NCBI GenBank assembly: GCA_964482955.1
Contig: CAYZZW010000040.1
Coordinates: forward strand, 1 to 30,686
Length of the DNA: 30,686 nucleotides
Direction of reading: 5' to 3'
Origin: JAPLSN01 sp964482955
GTDB taxonomy: Bacteria > Spirochaetota > Spirochaetia > Treponematales > UBA12059
Shown: positions 7,917 to 16,273 of the stretch, piece by piece
Layout: each line of letters opens with the position of its first letter
How positions within the stretch are numbered: position 1 is the stretch's first letter
Notes under the pieces: model-generated
Told to the model about the DNA's origin: nothing
What the model saw: only the letters and a program-made list of their open reading frames with translations
The model's database searches: none
Program-made: the position numbers and the translations under genes

Positions 7917-7922
7917 TATGCT
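7917..7922 (+). promoter_or_regulatory. -10 box placed for a leaderless phosphoribosyltransferase mRNA
   Basis: TATGCT at 7917-7922 is followed by 6 bases and then ATG 7929, so the expected first transcribed base is the A of the start codon. The intervening TCCACA contains no ribosome-binding site, and none is visible further upstream. Confidence 0.5.
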
Positions 7923-7928
7923 TCCACA

Positions 7929-8468
7929 ATGGACGCGTACTGGTTCACCTACGACGACATCCACCGCACGGTCCGCGAACTCGCCTCGCGCATCGAGGCG
8001 TCCGGGTTCAAGCCCGACGCGATCGTCGCCATCGGCTCGGGCGGCTTCATCCCCGCGCGCATCCTGCGCACCTTCATCGACCGCCCCATCTGGGCCGTCG
8101 GCGTCTCCTACTACGACGAGCACGACAAGCCCACGGACAATCCGCGGAAGGTGCAGTGGATCGACGAAGTCGAGCGCAAGCTCGCGGGCAAGCGCATCCT
8201 CCTCGTCGACGAAGTGGACGATTCCCGCTCGACCCTCGAGTACTGCATCCGCGAGCTCCTCGCGCACGGGCCGGCCGAGATCGCGGTGGCGGTCCTCCAC
8301 GACAAGCGGAAGCCGAAAAAGGGCGTCATCCCGCCCGAAGTGACGAAGTACTTCGCGGGGCTCCACATCGAGGACAAGTGGGTGAAGTACCCGTGGGACG
8401 CCGTGGACATCGACGTACAGAACGCGAACGCCCGCGCCGCGTCCGAGGAAACGAACCATGGCGCCTGA
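7929..8468 (+). CDS. Phosphoribosyltransferase (purine type)
   Basis: 179 residues. The PRPP-binding loop is clear in ILLVDEVDDSRSTLEY (residues 90-105), with the paired acidic residues typical of type I phosphoribosyltransferases. IGSGGFIPARILR near residue 35 supplies the pyrophosphate-contacting loop. The small size and this motif layout resemble xanthine/hypoxanthine-guanine phosphoribosyltransferases (Gpt or Xpt1-like), which salvage purine bases using PRPP. Base specificity is not determined. The 3' end overlaps the cyclo-ligase start by 11 bases, so the two are translationally coupled; folate one-carbon supply and purine metabolism are a sensible pairing. Confidence 0.82.
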   Translation: MDAYWFTYDDIHRTVRELASRIEASGFKPDAIVAIGSGGFIPARILRTFIDRPIWAVGVSYYDEHDKPTDNPRKVQWIDEVERKLAGKRILLVDEVDDSRSTLEYCIRELLAHGPAEIAVAVLHDKRKPKKGVIPPEVTKYFAGLHIEDKWVKYPWDAVDIDVQNANARAASEETNHGA

Positions 8469-9138
8469 GTCCGCCGCGCGCCCCGGCCAGTCGCGCGAAT
8501 CCGCCACGCGGCCCGACCGGACGCGCGCCGCCAAGACCGATGCGCGCCGCGCCGCCAAGGCGATCCTCGCGTCGCTTCCGTCCGACGAGTTCAAGGCGCG
8601 GAGCGACGCGGCCTGCCGCCACGCCGTCACCCTCGCCGCCGAGGTCGCCCCCGCCGTGGCCCTCGCCTTCCTGTCGATGAAGCGCGAAATCGACACGACC
8701 GTATTCCTCGACGGGTGCGCCGCCCGCGGCATTCGCGTCGCGGTCCCGCGCATGGCAAACGATGAAATCGAATTCGTGGAACTGCCGGCGGATTGGCGCT
8801 CATGGCCGCTCGACGCCTTCGGCATCCCCGAGCCGCCCGCCGCAACGCCCGCCCTGCCCCTCCGCGAGCTGGCCGCCGGCCCGACCTTCGCCCTCGTGCC
8901 GGGCTTGTCGTTCGACGCGCGCGGCGGTCGCCTCGGCCGCGGCAAGGGCTTTTACGACCACTTCCTCTCCCGTGTCGAACGCGAACGCGCCGCGCTCGCG
9001 TCGGCCGGCACGTCCGTCCGCGCCTTCACGCGCGCGGGCTTCTGCCTCTCGGTACAGATGGTCGACTCGGTACCCGCCGACCCCCACGACGCCCCCGTCG
9101 ACTTCGTCGTCACGGAAAAGGGCGTGATGCGGGTGTAG
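8458..9138 (+). CDS. 5-formyltetrahydrofolate cyclo-ligase
   Basis: 226 residues from ATG 8458. The enzyme uses ATP to convert 5-formyl-THF to 5,10-methenyl-THF, returning stored folate to the one-carbon pool. The family signature is plain: PGLSFDARGGRLGRGKGFYD near residues 146-165, the ATP/Mg site, with FLSMKREIDT near residue 67 in the folate site. An N-terminal extension of about 30 residues rich in Arg, Ala and Thr precedes the usual start of the family (KTDARRAAKAIL). It overlaps the phosphoribosyltransferase gene by 11 bases. The C-terminal ...VDFVVTEKGVMRV is standard for the family. Confidence 0.88.
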   Translation: MAPESAARPGQSRESATRPDRTRAAKTDARRAAKAILASLPSDEFKARSDAACRHAVTLAAEVAPAVALAFLSMKREIDTTVFLDGCAARGIRVAVPRMANDEIEFVELPADWRSWPLDAFGIPEPPAATPALPLRELAAGPTFALVPGLSFDARGGRLGRGKGFYDHFLSRVERERAALASAGTSVRAFTRAGFCLSVQMVDSVPADPHDAPVDFVVTEKGVMRV

Positions 9139-9204
9139 ATTCCGTCACACAAAGCATTCGGGACCTCGTCATAAAACGACACGGAATCTGTTCGCTGCGA
9201 TTCG

Positions 9205-10293
9205 TCAATCCGGAACGGGAACGATGTACGGCTTGTCAGGATCGGTCCCGGACAGTCTCCAAGCTTCATGATACTTGGTCAAATAGAAAACTTGATCAAT
9301 GGAGGGATCCTTCTCCTCGCCACGATGCAGGCTATAGCCGAAGTTCGTGGCGGAAGAATTAAATGGAATTTTAAAGTAAACGCCGAAATCATCATATCCG
9401 GATTTCTTATACGGAGTCTCCCAACCAGGGTTCGGAGCCCCTCCCCATGTATGAAGACCCCAATAGTTTCTGAAATCGTCACTGGAGTAATCGCCATAAT
9501 CACCGTCGGGACGACGGTAATGCAAGACCGCGAATCCCTCCGCCGCCGGTCTCGAACCGTAACAAACGGCATCGCCTTGCTTGATCCACGCGGACGATCC
9601 GACCAACGGGTCAACCGTACGATCGTCATCAGTATCCTTTGTGTCCCCGTTATGAATGACGAAGGATATCGGTTGGGCAAGATCGAGCGTCGGAAACAGC
9701 GATGTATCGACCGTATACACGGCCCCATAGTCATCGCTGGAAGCGAGAGCGAGAGGAGACGTCCACGTGGTGAATTCGGTAGTGCCCTGCCAGACATGCA
9801 GTCCCCAACCCGAATAATCGCCGCCCGGGCGTCGATAATGTATCGAAACGCTTCCCAGGGCTGCCGCGCTTCCGTAATAAATGCTGGAAGACCCCTGTTT
9901 GACCCAGATTTCCCGATGATCCGAAGGCGAAAAACTTCTGGTACCCGTTCCATCCGTCGAATTCCCCTTGTACACGGAGAATTTCACTTTTTTCGACGCG
10001 TCCCTCAACCCGATAAATGCGAATCGTCCATATTCATCATTTCCGAGAAAAGGCGTCGGGGAATTCCACGATACCGATTGCGCTATGGCTTCGCCTTCCA
10101 GGTGCAGCCCCCAATACGAGTTTGCGGCCGAGGGGTCGCCATATGCGCCATCGGCGCGCCTGTAATGGATGATCGCGTAGCCGTCCGTAATGGGATACGA
10201 AAAGGAAGGTCCTTCTGGTTTTTCAGCGCCTTCGTGCTGACACGCCATTAAGACGATCATGGCCAACAGGACCATGGAAATGATTCGCTTCAC
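9205..10293 (-). CDS. Lipoprotein with three pullulanase-associated (CBM41-like) domains
   Basis: 362 residues from GTG 10293, which has GGGG about 7 bases upstream; GTG 10302 would add three residues. A lipoprotein signal, MKRIISMVLLAMIVLMAC, ends in the lipobox LMAC. Three repeats of about 105 residues follow. They open AIIHYRRADGAYGD, SIHYRRPGGDYSGWGLHVW and AVLHYRRPDGDYGD, each with a WGLH motif; the first two close with a WIKQG/WVKQG strand and the third lacks it. This is the signature of the pullulanase-associated domain, which binds alpha-glucans such as glycogen or starch. No catalytic domain follows. The gene is visibly AT-richer than its neighbours and stands alone, converging on the cyclo-ligase gene, which suggests acquisition by transfer. 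Confidence 0.83.
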   Translation of the reverse strand: MKRIISMVLLAMIVLMACQHEGAEKPEGPSFSYPITDGYAIIHYRRADGAYGDPSAANSYWGLHLEGEAIAQSVSWNSPTPFLGNDEYGRFAFIGLRDASKKVKFSVYKGNSTDGTGTRSFSPSDHREIWVKQGSSSIYYGSAAALGSVSIHYRRPGGDYSGWGLHVWQGTTEFTTWTSPLALASSDDYGAVYTVDTSLFPTLDLAQPISFVIHNGDTKDTDDDRTVDPLVGSSAWIKQGDAVCYGSRPAAEGFAVLHYRRPDGDYGDYSSDDFRNYWGLHTWGGAPNPGWETPYKKSGYDDFGVYFKIPFNSSATNFGYSLHRGEEKDPSIDQVFYLTKYHEAWRLSGTDPDKPYIVPVPD

Positions 10294-10325
10294 AATTGAC
10301 ACCCCCGAACAACGTACTAAAGTTC

Positions 10326-10351
10326 GCGCGAGCGATCACCGTATCTCGCGC
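10326..10351 (-). terminator. Weak stem-loop after the NYN gene
   Basis: GCGCGAG and CTCGCGC (10326-10332 and 10345-10351) form a 7-bp stem just past the NYN stop. It is followed on the minus strand by GAACTTT, a poor U tract. It could end the XPB operon or be incidental. Confidence 0.3.
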
Positions 10352-10358
10352 CGCCCGC

Positions 10359-11117
10359 CTACCGGCCCTTCTTCGGGCGCAGGTGCACCTGCTTGCCGGA
10401 GCCGGAGCGGTCGGGGCGTTCCTCGATGTCGAAGAGGCCGCAGGACCGCACGAGGTCGCCCAGCTTGCGGAAGCCGAAGTTGCGCGGGTCGAACTCGGGC
10501 TGGCGGTTGGCGATGAACTGGCCCACGGCGCCGAGGTAGGCCCAGCCCGAATCGTCGGCGGCGTCCTCCGCGGAGTTGAGGAGCAGGGCTTTCATCTTGC
10601 GGTCGGGCTTGAACTCGGCGGGCTTCCGGTCGCGCGTCTCGGCGCGCTCGTGCTCCTCGGTCTCGCGCAGGATCTCCGTGAAGACGAAGCGGTCGCACGC
10701 GGACACGAAGGCCTTGGGCGTCTTGCGTTCTCCGAAGCCGATCACGAGCTTGCCGGCCTCGCGGAGGCGCATGGCCAGCTTCGTGAAGTCGGAATCGCTC
10801 GACACGATGCAGAAGCCGTCGAGCTTCTCGGTGTACAGCAGGTCCATCGCGTCGATGATGAGCGCGCTGTCGGTGGCGTTCTTGCCGCTCGTGTACGCGA
10901 ACTGCTGGATGGGCTGGATCGCGTAGTCGAGCAGCTTTTCCTTCCAGTGCTTGAGGTTGGTGGTCGTCCAGTCGCCGTAGATGCGCTTGACGCTGGCCAC
11001 GCCGTACGCCGCGATCTCCGCGAGGAGGCCGTCCATGATGGCGGCCTGCGTGTTGTCGGCGTCGATGAGCACGGCCAGCTTCCGCTGGCGGCTTTCGTTC
11101 TGTTCAATGTTGTTCAT
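10359..11117 (-). CDS. NYN-domain (PIN-like) nuclease with C-terminal OST-HTH/LOTUS-like domain
   Basis: 252 residues from ATG 11117, which has GGAG plus GGAAA upstream; a TTG at 11132 gives a longer alternative. The N-terminal NYN fold shows its acidic active-site residues in LAVLIDADNTQ, TDSALIIDAMD and IVSSDSDF, the PIN-like set that cleaves RNA with Mg2+. After a charged linker (EEHERAETRDRKPAEFK), the C-terminal 80 residues (WAYLGAVGQFIANRQPEF, FGFRKLGDLVRSCGLFDIEE) match the OST-HTH/LOTUS winged helix, an RNA-binding module commonly paired with NYN. The start overlaps the preceding gene by 14 bases, making it the third gene of the XPB operon. The substrate is unknown. Confidence 0.82.
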   Translation of the reverse strand: MNNIEQNESRQRKLAVLIDADNTQAAIMDGLLAEIAAYGVASVKRIYGDWTTTNLKHWKEKLLDYAIQPIQQFAYTSGKNATDSALIIDAMDLLYTEKLDGFCIVSSDSDFTKLAMRLREAGKLVIGFGERKTPKAFVSACDRFVFTEILRETEEHERAETRDRKPAEFKPDRKMKALLLNSAEDAADDSGWAYLGAVGQFIANRQPEFDPRNFGFRKLGDLVRSCGLFDIEERPDRSGSGKQVHLRPKKGR

Positions 11118-13185
11118 GTTTCCTGTCTCCAAAAAAGCCTTTTCTGAGGCGCCGTATCTTCGACACGGCGCTCACGGGTATCTCGATCGCCTTGTCCGTG
11201 CCCGAGATCCTGGCGACGATGGTGAGTCCGTCCTCGTCCTTCGCGAGTTCGGAGGGCACGACGACGACGCGGATCACGTCGCCGTCCTTGGGTTTGTACT
11301 GGATCTCGAGCTCCGAGCCGCCGGAGGCGATCGCGTCCTCCGCGATGCGCGCCTTGCCGAGGAAATCGAGCGAACCCGCCTCGAGGCGGCCCGAGGCCGG
11401 GAAGTCCGCGATCTTGAGCTGGGCCTCGTTCAGCACGAGCTTCTTGTCGATGCGCGCCTCGAGCTCCTTGATCTCCCAGTCCTTGCGGTCGAGCTTCTTG
11501 AGCGCCTTGCGGAGCGAGGCGGCGCGCTTTTCGGCGTCGGAGGGTTTCGGCCGCGCCGACTTCAATTCCAGCACCGCGCGCGCGTCCACCGGGTCGAACG
11601 CCTTGGGATGCGCCGCCTTCCGCACGCGCACGCGCGAACCGGGCGTGGCGCCGGTGACGCGCGAAGGCAGGCGCAGGCCGGCCTTCACGAGCGCCGTCTC
11701 GATGTCGGCGCGCGCGTCCGTGGCGACGAAGTAGATCCCGTCGCCGAGCTTCCGCACGTCGAGCCGCTTCATGGCCGGCGAGTGTTCCATCGCCACCGCG
11801 CTCGGTCCCTTCGCCACGATGGTGAAACCGAAGTAGAGGCGGACCGACTGGTATTCCTTCTCCCACGATTCGAGGGAGAACGCGAGGCTCTGCGGCAGGG
11901 GCACGCCGGACAGCTCCGCGAGGCGGCGCGACAGCGTGTCCGCGCCGATGCCGGCGTCGAAGGCGTCGAAGGCGCTGTCCCGGTCGACCACGGCCGAGAG
12001 CACGATGTCGCGCCTTTCCGGCCGGGCGGCCACGGCGACGAAGCGCCGCACGTCGTCGTCCGCCTCCGGCAGGATCTTCACGACGTGCGACCCGTCGACG
12101 ACGATGGCCGGCGCCCCGGACGCGGTGTCCGTGGCCCGCCGGCCCCGGGCGCCCTTCGGCGCGCGCGCGGGGACTTCGCCGATGCCGGCGAAAGGCTTCA
12201 CGTAGCCCTGCTTCGTCTCGTGCACGAAGCCGAAGCGCACGAGCACGTCGATGATGAAATCGGTGAGCTGGCCGCAGGCGCAGGCCGTGGCGACGAACTT
12301 CACGTAACGCCACAGGCCCATGCCGCCGAACGCGAGCCCGGACGGGACGGCTTCGTAGACGGTGCGGAGGAGGCGCGCGTCCAGGACGAAGGTGCGGTAG
12401 GTCCCGTCGTCCGAGCGCTCGCAGTGGCGGGCGGCGGCGAACTCGAACACGGCGCCCGTGTCCGCGCGGTCGAAGAGCGACCCGAACGCCTCCGCGTTCA
12501 CCGACGGATCCTCGCCGTCCTCGACCACGCCGAGGTTGCGGAAGCACTCCATGACGTCGGAAAAGCGCGTCTCGAGCTGCGGCATCTGAGACACCGCGAG
12601 CTCCGGCGCCAGCGCGACGAGGGCTTCCTGCGATTTCTTCGTGAGGAGCCCGTTCTTGCGGAAGAGCTTCCGGCCGTGGAAGAGGAACGAAAAGACCGTG
12701 CAGATCACGTCGCCGGAGAGCCACGGCGCCTCGGGGGTTTCCTTAGCGGGCAGCGTCTCGAAGAATCGGCCGAAATCGACGACGCCGCGCGCGGCGTCGC
12801 GGAGGGGCGGCGTGACGGCCAGCGCCGAATCGGCGGCGGGCCAGCGGAACAGCACGAGCCGCTCCACGAGCGAGGTGACGATGGCGTCGAGGGTCTCCGG
12901 CTTCAGGCGGTACGCGAAGAGCTCCTCGAGCGCCGCCGCGGGCGAGGGCCCGAGCAGCTCAAGGGCCGCGACGACGGCCGTCTCGTCGTCGGAGAGGTAG
13001 CCGACGATGGCCTGCGCGTTTTCCGGCGCCGCGACGAAGGCTTCGAGCCGGGAGACGAGTTCGTGCTTGTTGTACGGCGTCTTCACGGCGCCGAGGTAGT
13101 TGCGCGCGAGGAGCAGGAAGGAGTTCGTGTCCCCCGCTACGAGCGCGTCGCGCCACTCCTCGATCGTCGGCCTCTTCAGTTCCAT
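11104..13185 (-). CDS. Helicase_C_3-like, XPB-associated protein with WYL-like C-terminus
   Basis: 693 residues from ATG 13185; GTG 13200 is an upstream alternative. No ATPase motif is present. The middle part (AIVVDGSHVVKILPEAD, later LPQSLAFSLESWEKEY) resembles the domain found at the N-terminus of XPB/Ssl2 helicases (Helicase_C_3), which here also occurs in the helicase itself. A coiled, Lys-rich stretch follows. The C-terminal strands (LEIQYKPKDGDVIRVVVVPSE, then IEIPVSAVSKIRRL) look like a WYL-type small barrel; that part is inference. It overlaps the helicase gene by 10 bases and the NYN gene by 14, so the three are translated together. It is probably an accessory or loading subunit of XPB. 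Confidence 0.65.
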   Translation of the reverse strand: MELKRPTIEEWRDALVAGDTNSFLLLARNYLGAVKTPYNKHELVSRLEAFVAAPENAQAIVGYLSDDETAVVAALELLGPSPAAALEELFAYRLKPETLDAIVTSLVERLVLFRWPAADSALAVTPPLRDAARGVVDFGRFFETLPAKETPEAPWLSGDVICTVFSFLFHGRKLFRKNGLLTKKSQEALVALAPELAVSQMPQLETRFSDVMECFRNLGVVEDGEDPSVNAEAFGSLFDRADTGAVFEFAAARHCERSDDGTYRTFVLDARLLRTVYEAVPSGLAFGGMGLWRYVKFVATACACGQLTDFIIDVLVRFGFVHETKQGYVKPFAGIGEVPARAPKGARGRRATDTASGAPAIVVDGSHVVKILPEADDDVRRFVAVAARPERRDIVLSAVVDRDSAFDAFDAGIGADTLSRRLAELSGVPLPQSLAFSLESWEKEYQSVRLYFGFTIVAKGPSAVAMEHSPAMKRLDVRKLGDGIYFVATDARADIETALVKAGLRLPSRVTGATPGSRVRVRKAAHPKAFDPVDARAVLELKSARPKPSDAEKRAASLRKALKKLDRKDWEIKELEARIDKKLVLNEAQLKIADFPASGRLEAGSLDFLGKARIAEDAIASGGSELEIQYKPKDGDVIRVVVVPSELAKDEDGLTIVARISGTDKAIEIPVSAVSKIRRLRKGFFGDRKHEQH

Positions 13186-14852
13186 TCGTCTTCGTCCCAC
13201 GCCTCGATGGCGTACTTGTAGCCCTGCTCGGTGAGGAAGCGCCTCCGATTCGTCGAAAACTCCTCCTCCACAGTATAGAGCGAAACGAGCGAATAAAAGT
13301 AGGAGTTACGCTCTTTCGGCCGCAAAATGCGCCCGAGGCGCTGGGCTTCCTCCTGCCGCGAGCCGAAGGTGCCCGACACCTGGATGGCCATGGACGCGTC
13401 CGGCAGGTCCACCGCGAAATTGGCGACCTTCGACACGACGATGACGCGGCTGTCGCCCGCGCGGAACGCGGCGTAGATCCTCTCGCGATCCGCGTTCGGG
13501 ATCTTGCCCGTGATGAGCGGCGCGCCGAGCGCCTTGGCGAGGACGTCGAGCTGGTCGAGATACTGCCCGATGACGAGGATGCGGTCGTCCGGGTGGTTCT
13601 GGACGAGCTCGAGCACGGCCTCCACCTTGCGCGGGTTTTCCGCGGCCAGCCGGATGCGGACGCGCTGCTCCGCGGCCGCGTAACGCGGCTGCTCGGCGGG
13701 CGACAGGGGGATGCGGATCTCGCGGCACACGGCGGTGGCGATGAAGCCGCGCCGCTCGAGCACCTTCCACGGCACGTCGCAGCGCTTGGGACCCACGAGC
13801 GAGAACACGTCCTCCTCGCGGCCGTCCTCGCGCACGAGGGTGGCCGTGAGCCCGAGGCGACGCACGGCCTGGATTTCCGCCACGACGCGGAACACCGGCG
13901 CCGGCAGGAGGTGCACTTCGTCGAAGATGACGAGGCCCCAGTTTTCCTTGCGGAAGAGGTCGAAGTGCGGGAACTCGTCGCCCTTCTCCGAGCGCCAGGT
14001 GAGGATCTGGTACGTGGCGACGGTGACGGGCTTCACGATCTTGCGCTCGCCCGAATATTCGCCGATGTCCTCGCGCGGGACGAAGGTCTTGTCGGCCAGC
14101 TCGTCCATCCACTGGTGGGCCGCCGCGATGTTTGTGGTGACGACGAGGGTCTTCCGCCCGACCGCGGCCATGGCCGCCATGCCGACCACCGTCTTGCCCG
14201 AGCCGCAGGGCAGCACGACGACGCCATAGCCGTTGCCCGGCTTCCCGCCGCCCATGAACGCCGCCACCGCGTCCGCCTGGTAGGGCCGGAGCGCGAAGGG
14301 CTCGCCGGAGGCCGTCCGTTCGCGGAGCTTCACCTCGTACGGATCGCCCGGGGAAAGACGCGCCTCGTCGAGCACGGGCCAGCCGAGGCGTATGAGCTCC
14401 TGCTTGACCGTGCCGCGATCCGCGAGGCGGAGCCCGAAGCCGCCCGGGCGGACCGTGAGCAGCTTGGCCAGCCGGCGGGAGTTCGATATCTCCGCGTCCA
14501 CGTGCGGATCGGCGCACTCGAGGAAGAGCTCCGTGCCTGAAGTGGCCCCCGGCGCGTCGTGGAGCACCACCCGACCGAAGCGCGCGATGTAGTCCTTGGC
14601 CGACCGGAGCACGTTTTCGGGCACGTCGTAGCGGGAATAGGCGCGCAGCATGGCCTCGACCGCGTCGGCGCCGAGCCCCGCGCTCGCGGCGTTCCACAGC
14701 GAGAGCGGCGTCAGGCGGTACGTGTGCATGTGCTCGGGACTCTTTTCGAGCACGGCGAAGGGCGACAGCGCCGCGCGGGCGTCCTCGAACGCGGGATCGT
14801 GCGCGTCGAGGAGTATGGTCATGTCGCTCTGTACGATCAGGGGGCCGGGCAT
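13176..14852 (-). CDS. XPB/Rad25-type DNA helicase (DEVH box)
   Basis: 558 residues. An N-terminal Helicase_C_3-type domain (LIVQSDMTILLDA onward, about 5-95) precedes a superfamily 2 core. In order: Walker A LPCGSGKT (214-221), DEVH (311-314), TAT (336-338) followed by the XPB-type RED motif REDG (341-344), and motif VI QRLGRILRP (504-512). In archaea and eukaryotes XPB opens DNA by ATP-driven translocation in repair or transcription initiation; bacterial copies are less studied. It heads an operon with the Helicase_C_3 protein and NYN nuclease. ATG 14852 has GAGGA upstream and a promoter at 14885-14913. Confidence 0.9.
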   Translation of the reverse strand: MPGPLIVQSDMTILLDAHDPAFEDARAALSPFAVLEKSPEHMHTYRLTPLSLWNAASAGLGADAVEAMLRAYSRYDVPENVLRSAKDYIARFGRVVLHDAPGATSGTELFLECADPHVDAEISNSRRLAKLLTVRPGGFGLRLADRGTVKQELIRLGWPVLDEARLSPGDPYEVKLRERTASGEPFALRPYQADAVAAFMGGGKPGNGYGVVVLPCGSGKTVVGMAAMAAVGRKTLVVTTNIAAAHQWMDELADKTFVPREDIGEYSGERKIVKPVTVATYQILTWRSEKGDEFPHFDLFRKENWGLVIFDEVHLLPAPVFRVVAEIQAVRRLGLTATLVREDGREEDVFSLVGPKRCDVPWKVLERRGFIATAVCREIRIPLSPAEQPRYAAAEQRVRIRLAAENPRKVEAVLELVQNHPDDRILVIGQYLDQLDVLAKALGAPLITGKIPNADRERIYAAFRAGDSRVIVVSKVANFAVDLPDASMAIQVSGTFGSRQEEAQRLGRILRPKERNSYFYSLVSLYTVEEEFSTNRRRFLTEQGYKYAIEAWDEDEWN

Positions 14853-14884
14853 CGAAATCCTCGCGGGGCTTGGAGTGTGCCGGG

Positions 14885-14913
14885 AATATACCGCACAACG
14901 CGCCTTGTTTCAG
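14885..14913 (-). promoter_or_regulatory. Promoter of the XPB operon
   Basis: On the minus strand, CTGAAA (14908-14913) and TATATT (14885-14890) are 17 bases apart; four and five of six positions match the sigma-70 consensus. The start would be near 14878, giving a leader of about 26 bases before ATG 14852. Confidence 0.6.
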
Positions 14914-14973
14914 CGTTTTCACGCGGGAAAAGACCCTCCGGACGCCGATTTCCGCCCGCCGGCCCGGATGAAC

Positions 14974-16128
14974 CTACGGGGCGGCCTTCTTCGCCGCAGC
15001 TTCCACGACGGAGGGCGCGCCCGCGCCCCGCAGTTCGAGCTCCACGACGATCGGCAGGTGGTCCGAATAGCCCGCACGCGTGCGCGGGTCGTACGCGAGG
15101 GGCGTGCCCTCGTCGTCGACGAGGAAATCGGCCGCAACGACGCGGAAGCGCCGGAACGCGAGCCCCTCGGCGTCGAGGAGACCGGGCGCCAGGAGCGCGT
15201 GGTCGATGCGCTCGTCTTCGCCGCGGTATCGGAAACTGTAGCCGTCCGTCTCGAACCAGGGGCTCCAGAGCGCCACGCCGTCCGCGTCGACGCCCGCGTC
15301 CGCACGTTTTTCGGCGACCAGGAGCCCGGGCGCACGCTCGCGACCGCCTCGCGGGCGAGTCGCGGTATGCGGCGCGAGGGCGGTCGGATAGCGGCCGCCG
15401 ACGCGCGCGTACTCGTCGGGGTTTTCGTTGAGGTCGCCGACGAGGAGGAACTCGACGCCCGGATCGACGGCCATGCGGGAGGCGACCAACGCGGCGACCG
15501 CGCGGGCTTGCGCGATACGGTCCGGCTCGGTCTCTTCCGCGCCCTCGGTCTTGCTCTTCCAGTGCGCCACGAGGAGCCTGAGCGGCGCGCCGCCCGAATC
15601 GAGTTCGGCTTCCAGCATGAGCCGGAGGCGGCCGCTCCCGCCGGACCGCTCGGCCTGGTGCGAGCGCGCGGACAGTACGGGCAGCCGCGAGAGGATGCAG
15701 CAGCGGACGGCGGAATTCTCGTCCGGCGCCGCGAGCTTCCAGCGGTAGCCGGAAGCCGCGAGCTCGGGCCGCGCGGCGAGATCCGCGAGGACTCGCCCGT
15801 TTTCGATTTCGGACAGCGCGACGACGTCCGGGCCGCCCTTTTCCGCAGCCAGGATGACGGCTGCCAGGCGCCCGAGCCGCTCTTCGTAGCGCGCGGCGTC
15901 CCAGCGGCCTGATTTCGGCTTGTACTCGTCGTACTCGGTGCCGTCGAGCACGGCGTCGAATAGATTGCCCGCGTTGTACGCCATCACCGTGATCCGGCCG
16001 GAGCGCGCGGGTTGGACGGAGCACGAAAGGACGAGACAGGCGACGAAAGCGCATGCAGCACATGCGACGCATGCGACGAGCGGGATGGGGGTGTGCAAGG
16101 CGCGAGCTGTAGGAATACGGTTGTTCAT
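14974..16128 (-). CDS. Lipoprotein of the endonuclease/exonuclease/phosphatase superfamily
   Basis: 384 residues from ATG 16128, with GGAGGA 6 bases upstream. The N-terminal 36 residues are a lipoprotein signal ending LVLSC36; it is unusual in carrying four earlier cysteines. The mature part shows the EEP (DNase I-like) catalytic set: YNAGNLFD with Asn55, SEIEN with Glu107, AHWKSK, GDLNENP, then ERIDHAL and the terminal SDHLPI with the catalytic Asp-His. Such enzymes cut phosphodiesters in nucleic acids, phosphoinositides or sphingomyelin. Anchored at the cell surface or periplasm, a nutrient-nuclease or phospholipase role is likely; the exact substrate is not predictable. Confidence 0.85.
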   Translation of the reverse strand: MNNRIPTARALHTPIPLVACVACAACAFVACLVLSCSVQPARSGRITVMAYNAGNLFDAVLDGTEYDEYKPKSGRWDAARYEERLGRLAAVILAAEKGGPDVVALSEIENGRVLADLAARPELAASGYRWKLAAPDENSAVRCCILSRLPVLSARSHQAERSGGSGRLRLMLEAELDSGGAPLRLLVAHWKSKTEGAEETEPDRIAQARAVAALVASRMAVDPGVEFLLVGDLNENPDEYARVGGRYPTALAPHTATRPRGGRERAPGLLVAEKRADAGVDADGVALWSPWFETDGYSFRYRGEDERIDHALLAPGLLDAEGLAFRRFRVVAADFLVDDEGTPLAYDPRTRAGYSDHLPIVVELELRGAGAPSVVEAAAKKAAP

Positions 16129-16206
16129 GGGCTTCCTCCAAAGTCGACTGCGGACTTCGGGGTAGATAACGACGCGAACGGGCGGCGGCGCGCGTGCATC
16201 CGCGTT

Positions 16207-16271
16207 AGGGATTGAAGCGGAAATGCCCCGCCGCGGTATCGCCGCGCGCGGGGCATTGAAGTGGAAAGCCC
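16207..16271 (-). repeat. Interspersed bipartite repeat, copy C, around a hairpin
   Basis: Read on the minus strand, unit 1 (16271-16250) begins GGGCTTTCCACTTCAATGCC and unit 2 (16229-16207) begins GGGGCATTTCCGCTTCAATC. The sequence between is a near-perfect inverted repeat: AATGCCCCGC (16222-16231) pairs with GCGGGGCATT (16248-16257), extended inward by CGCGG/CCGCG with one bulged base. The units match those at 5674-5738 and 29946-30065. The hairpin may also act as the clpP terminator, though the U tract is poor. Confidence 0.6.
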
Positions 16272-16273
16272 GA

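Noticed and set aside
5010..8945. 1311-residue minus-strand frame extending upstream from the membrane protein
   Set aside because: Only the first 193 codons from ATG 5591 have a ribosome-binding site and protein-like sequence; the rest is antisense to the transporter, aminotransferase and other recognised genes.
9139..9204. Separated inverted bases ATTCCGT/ACGGAAT between two convergent genes
   Set aside because: Only 7 bp with a loop of over 30 bases and no U tract; too weak to call a terminator.
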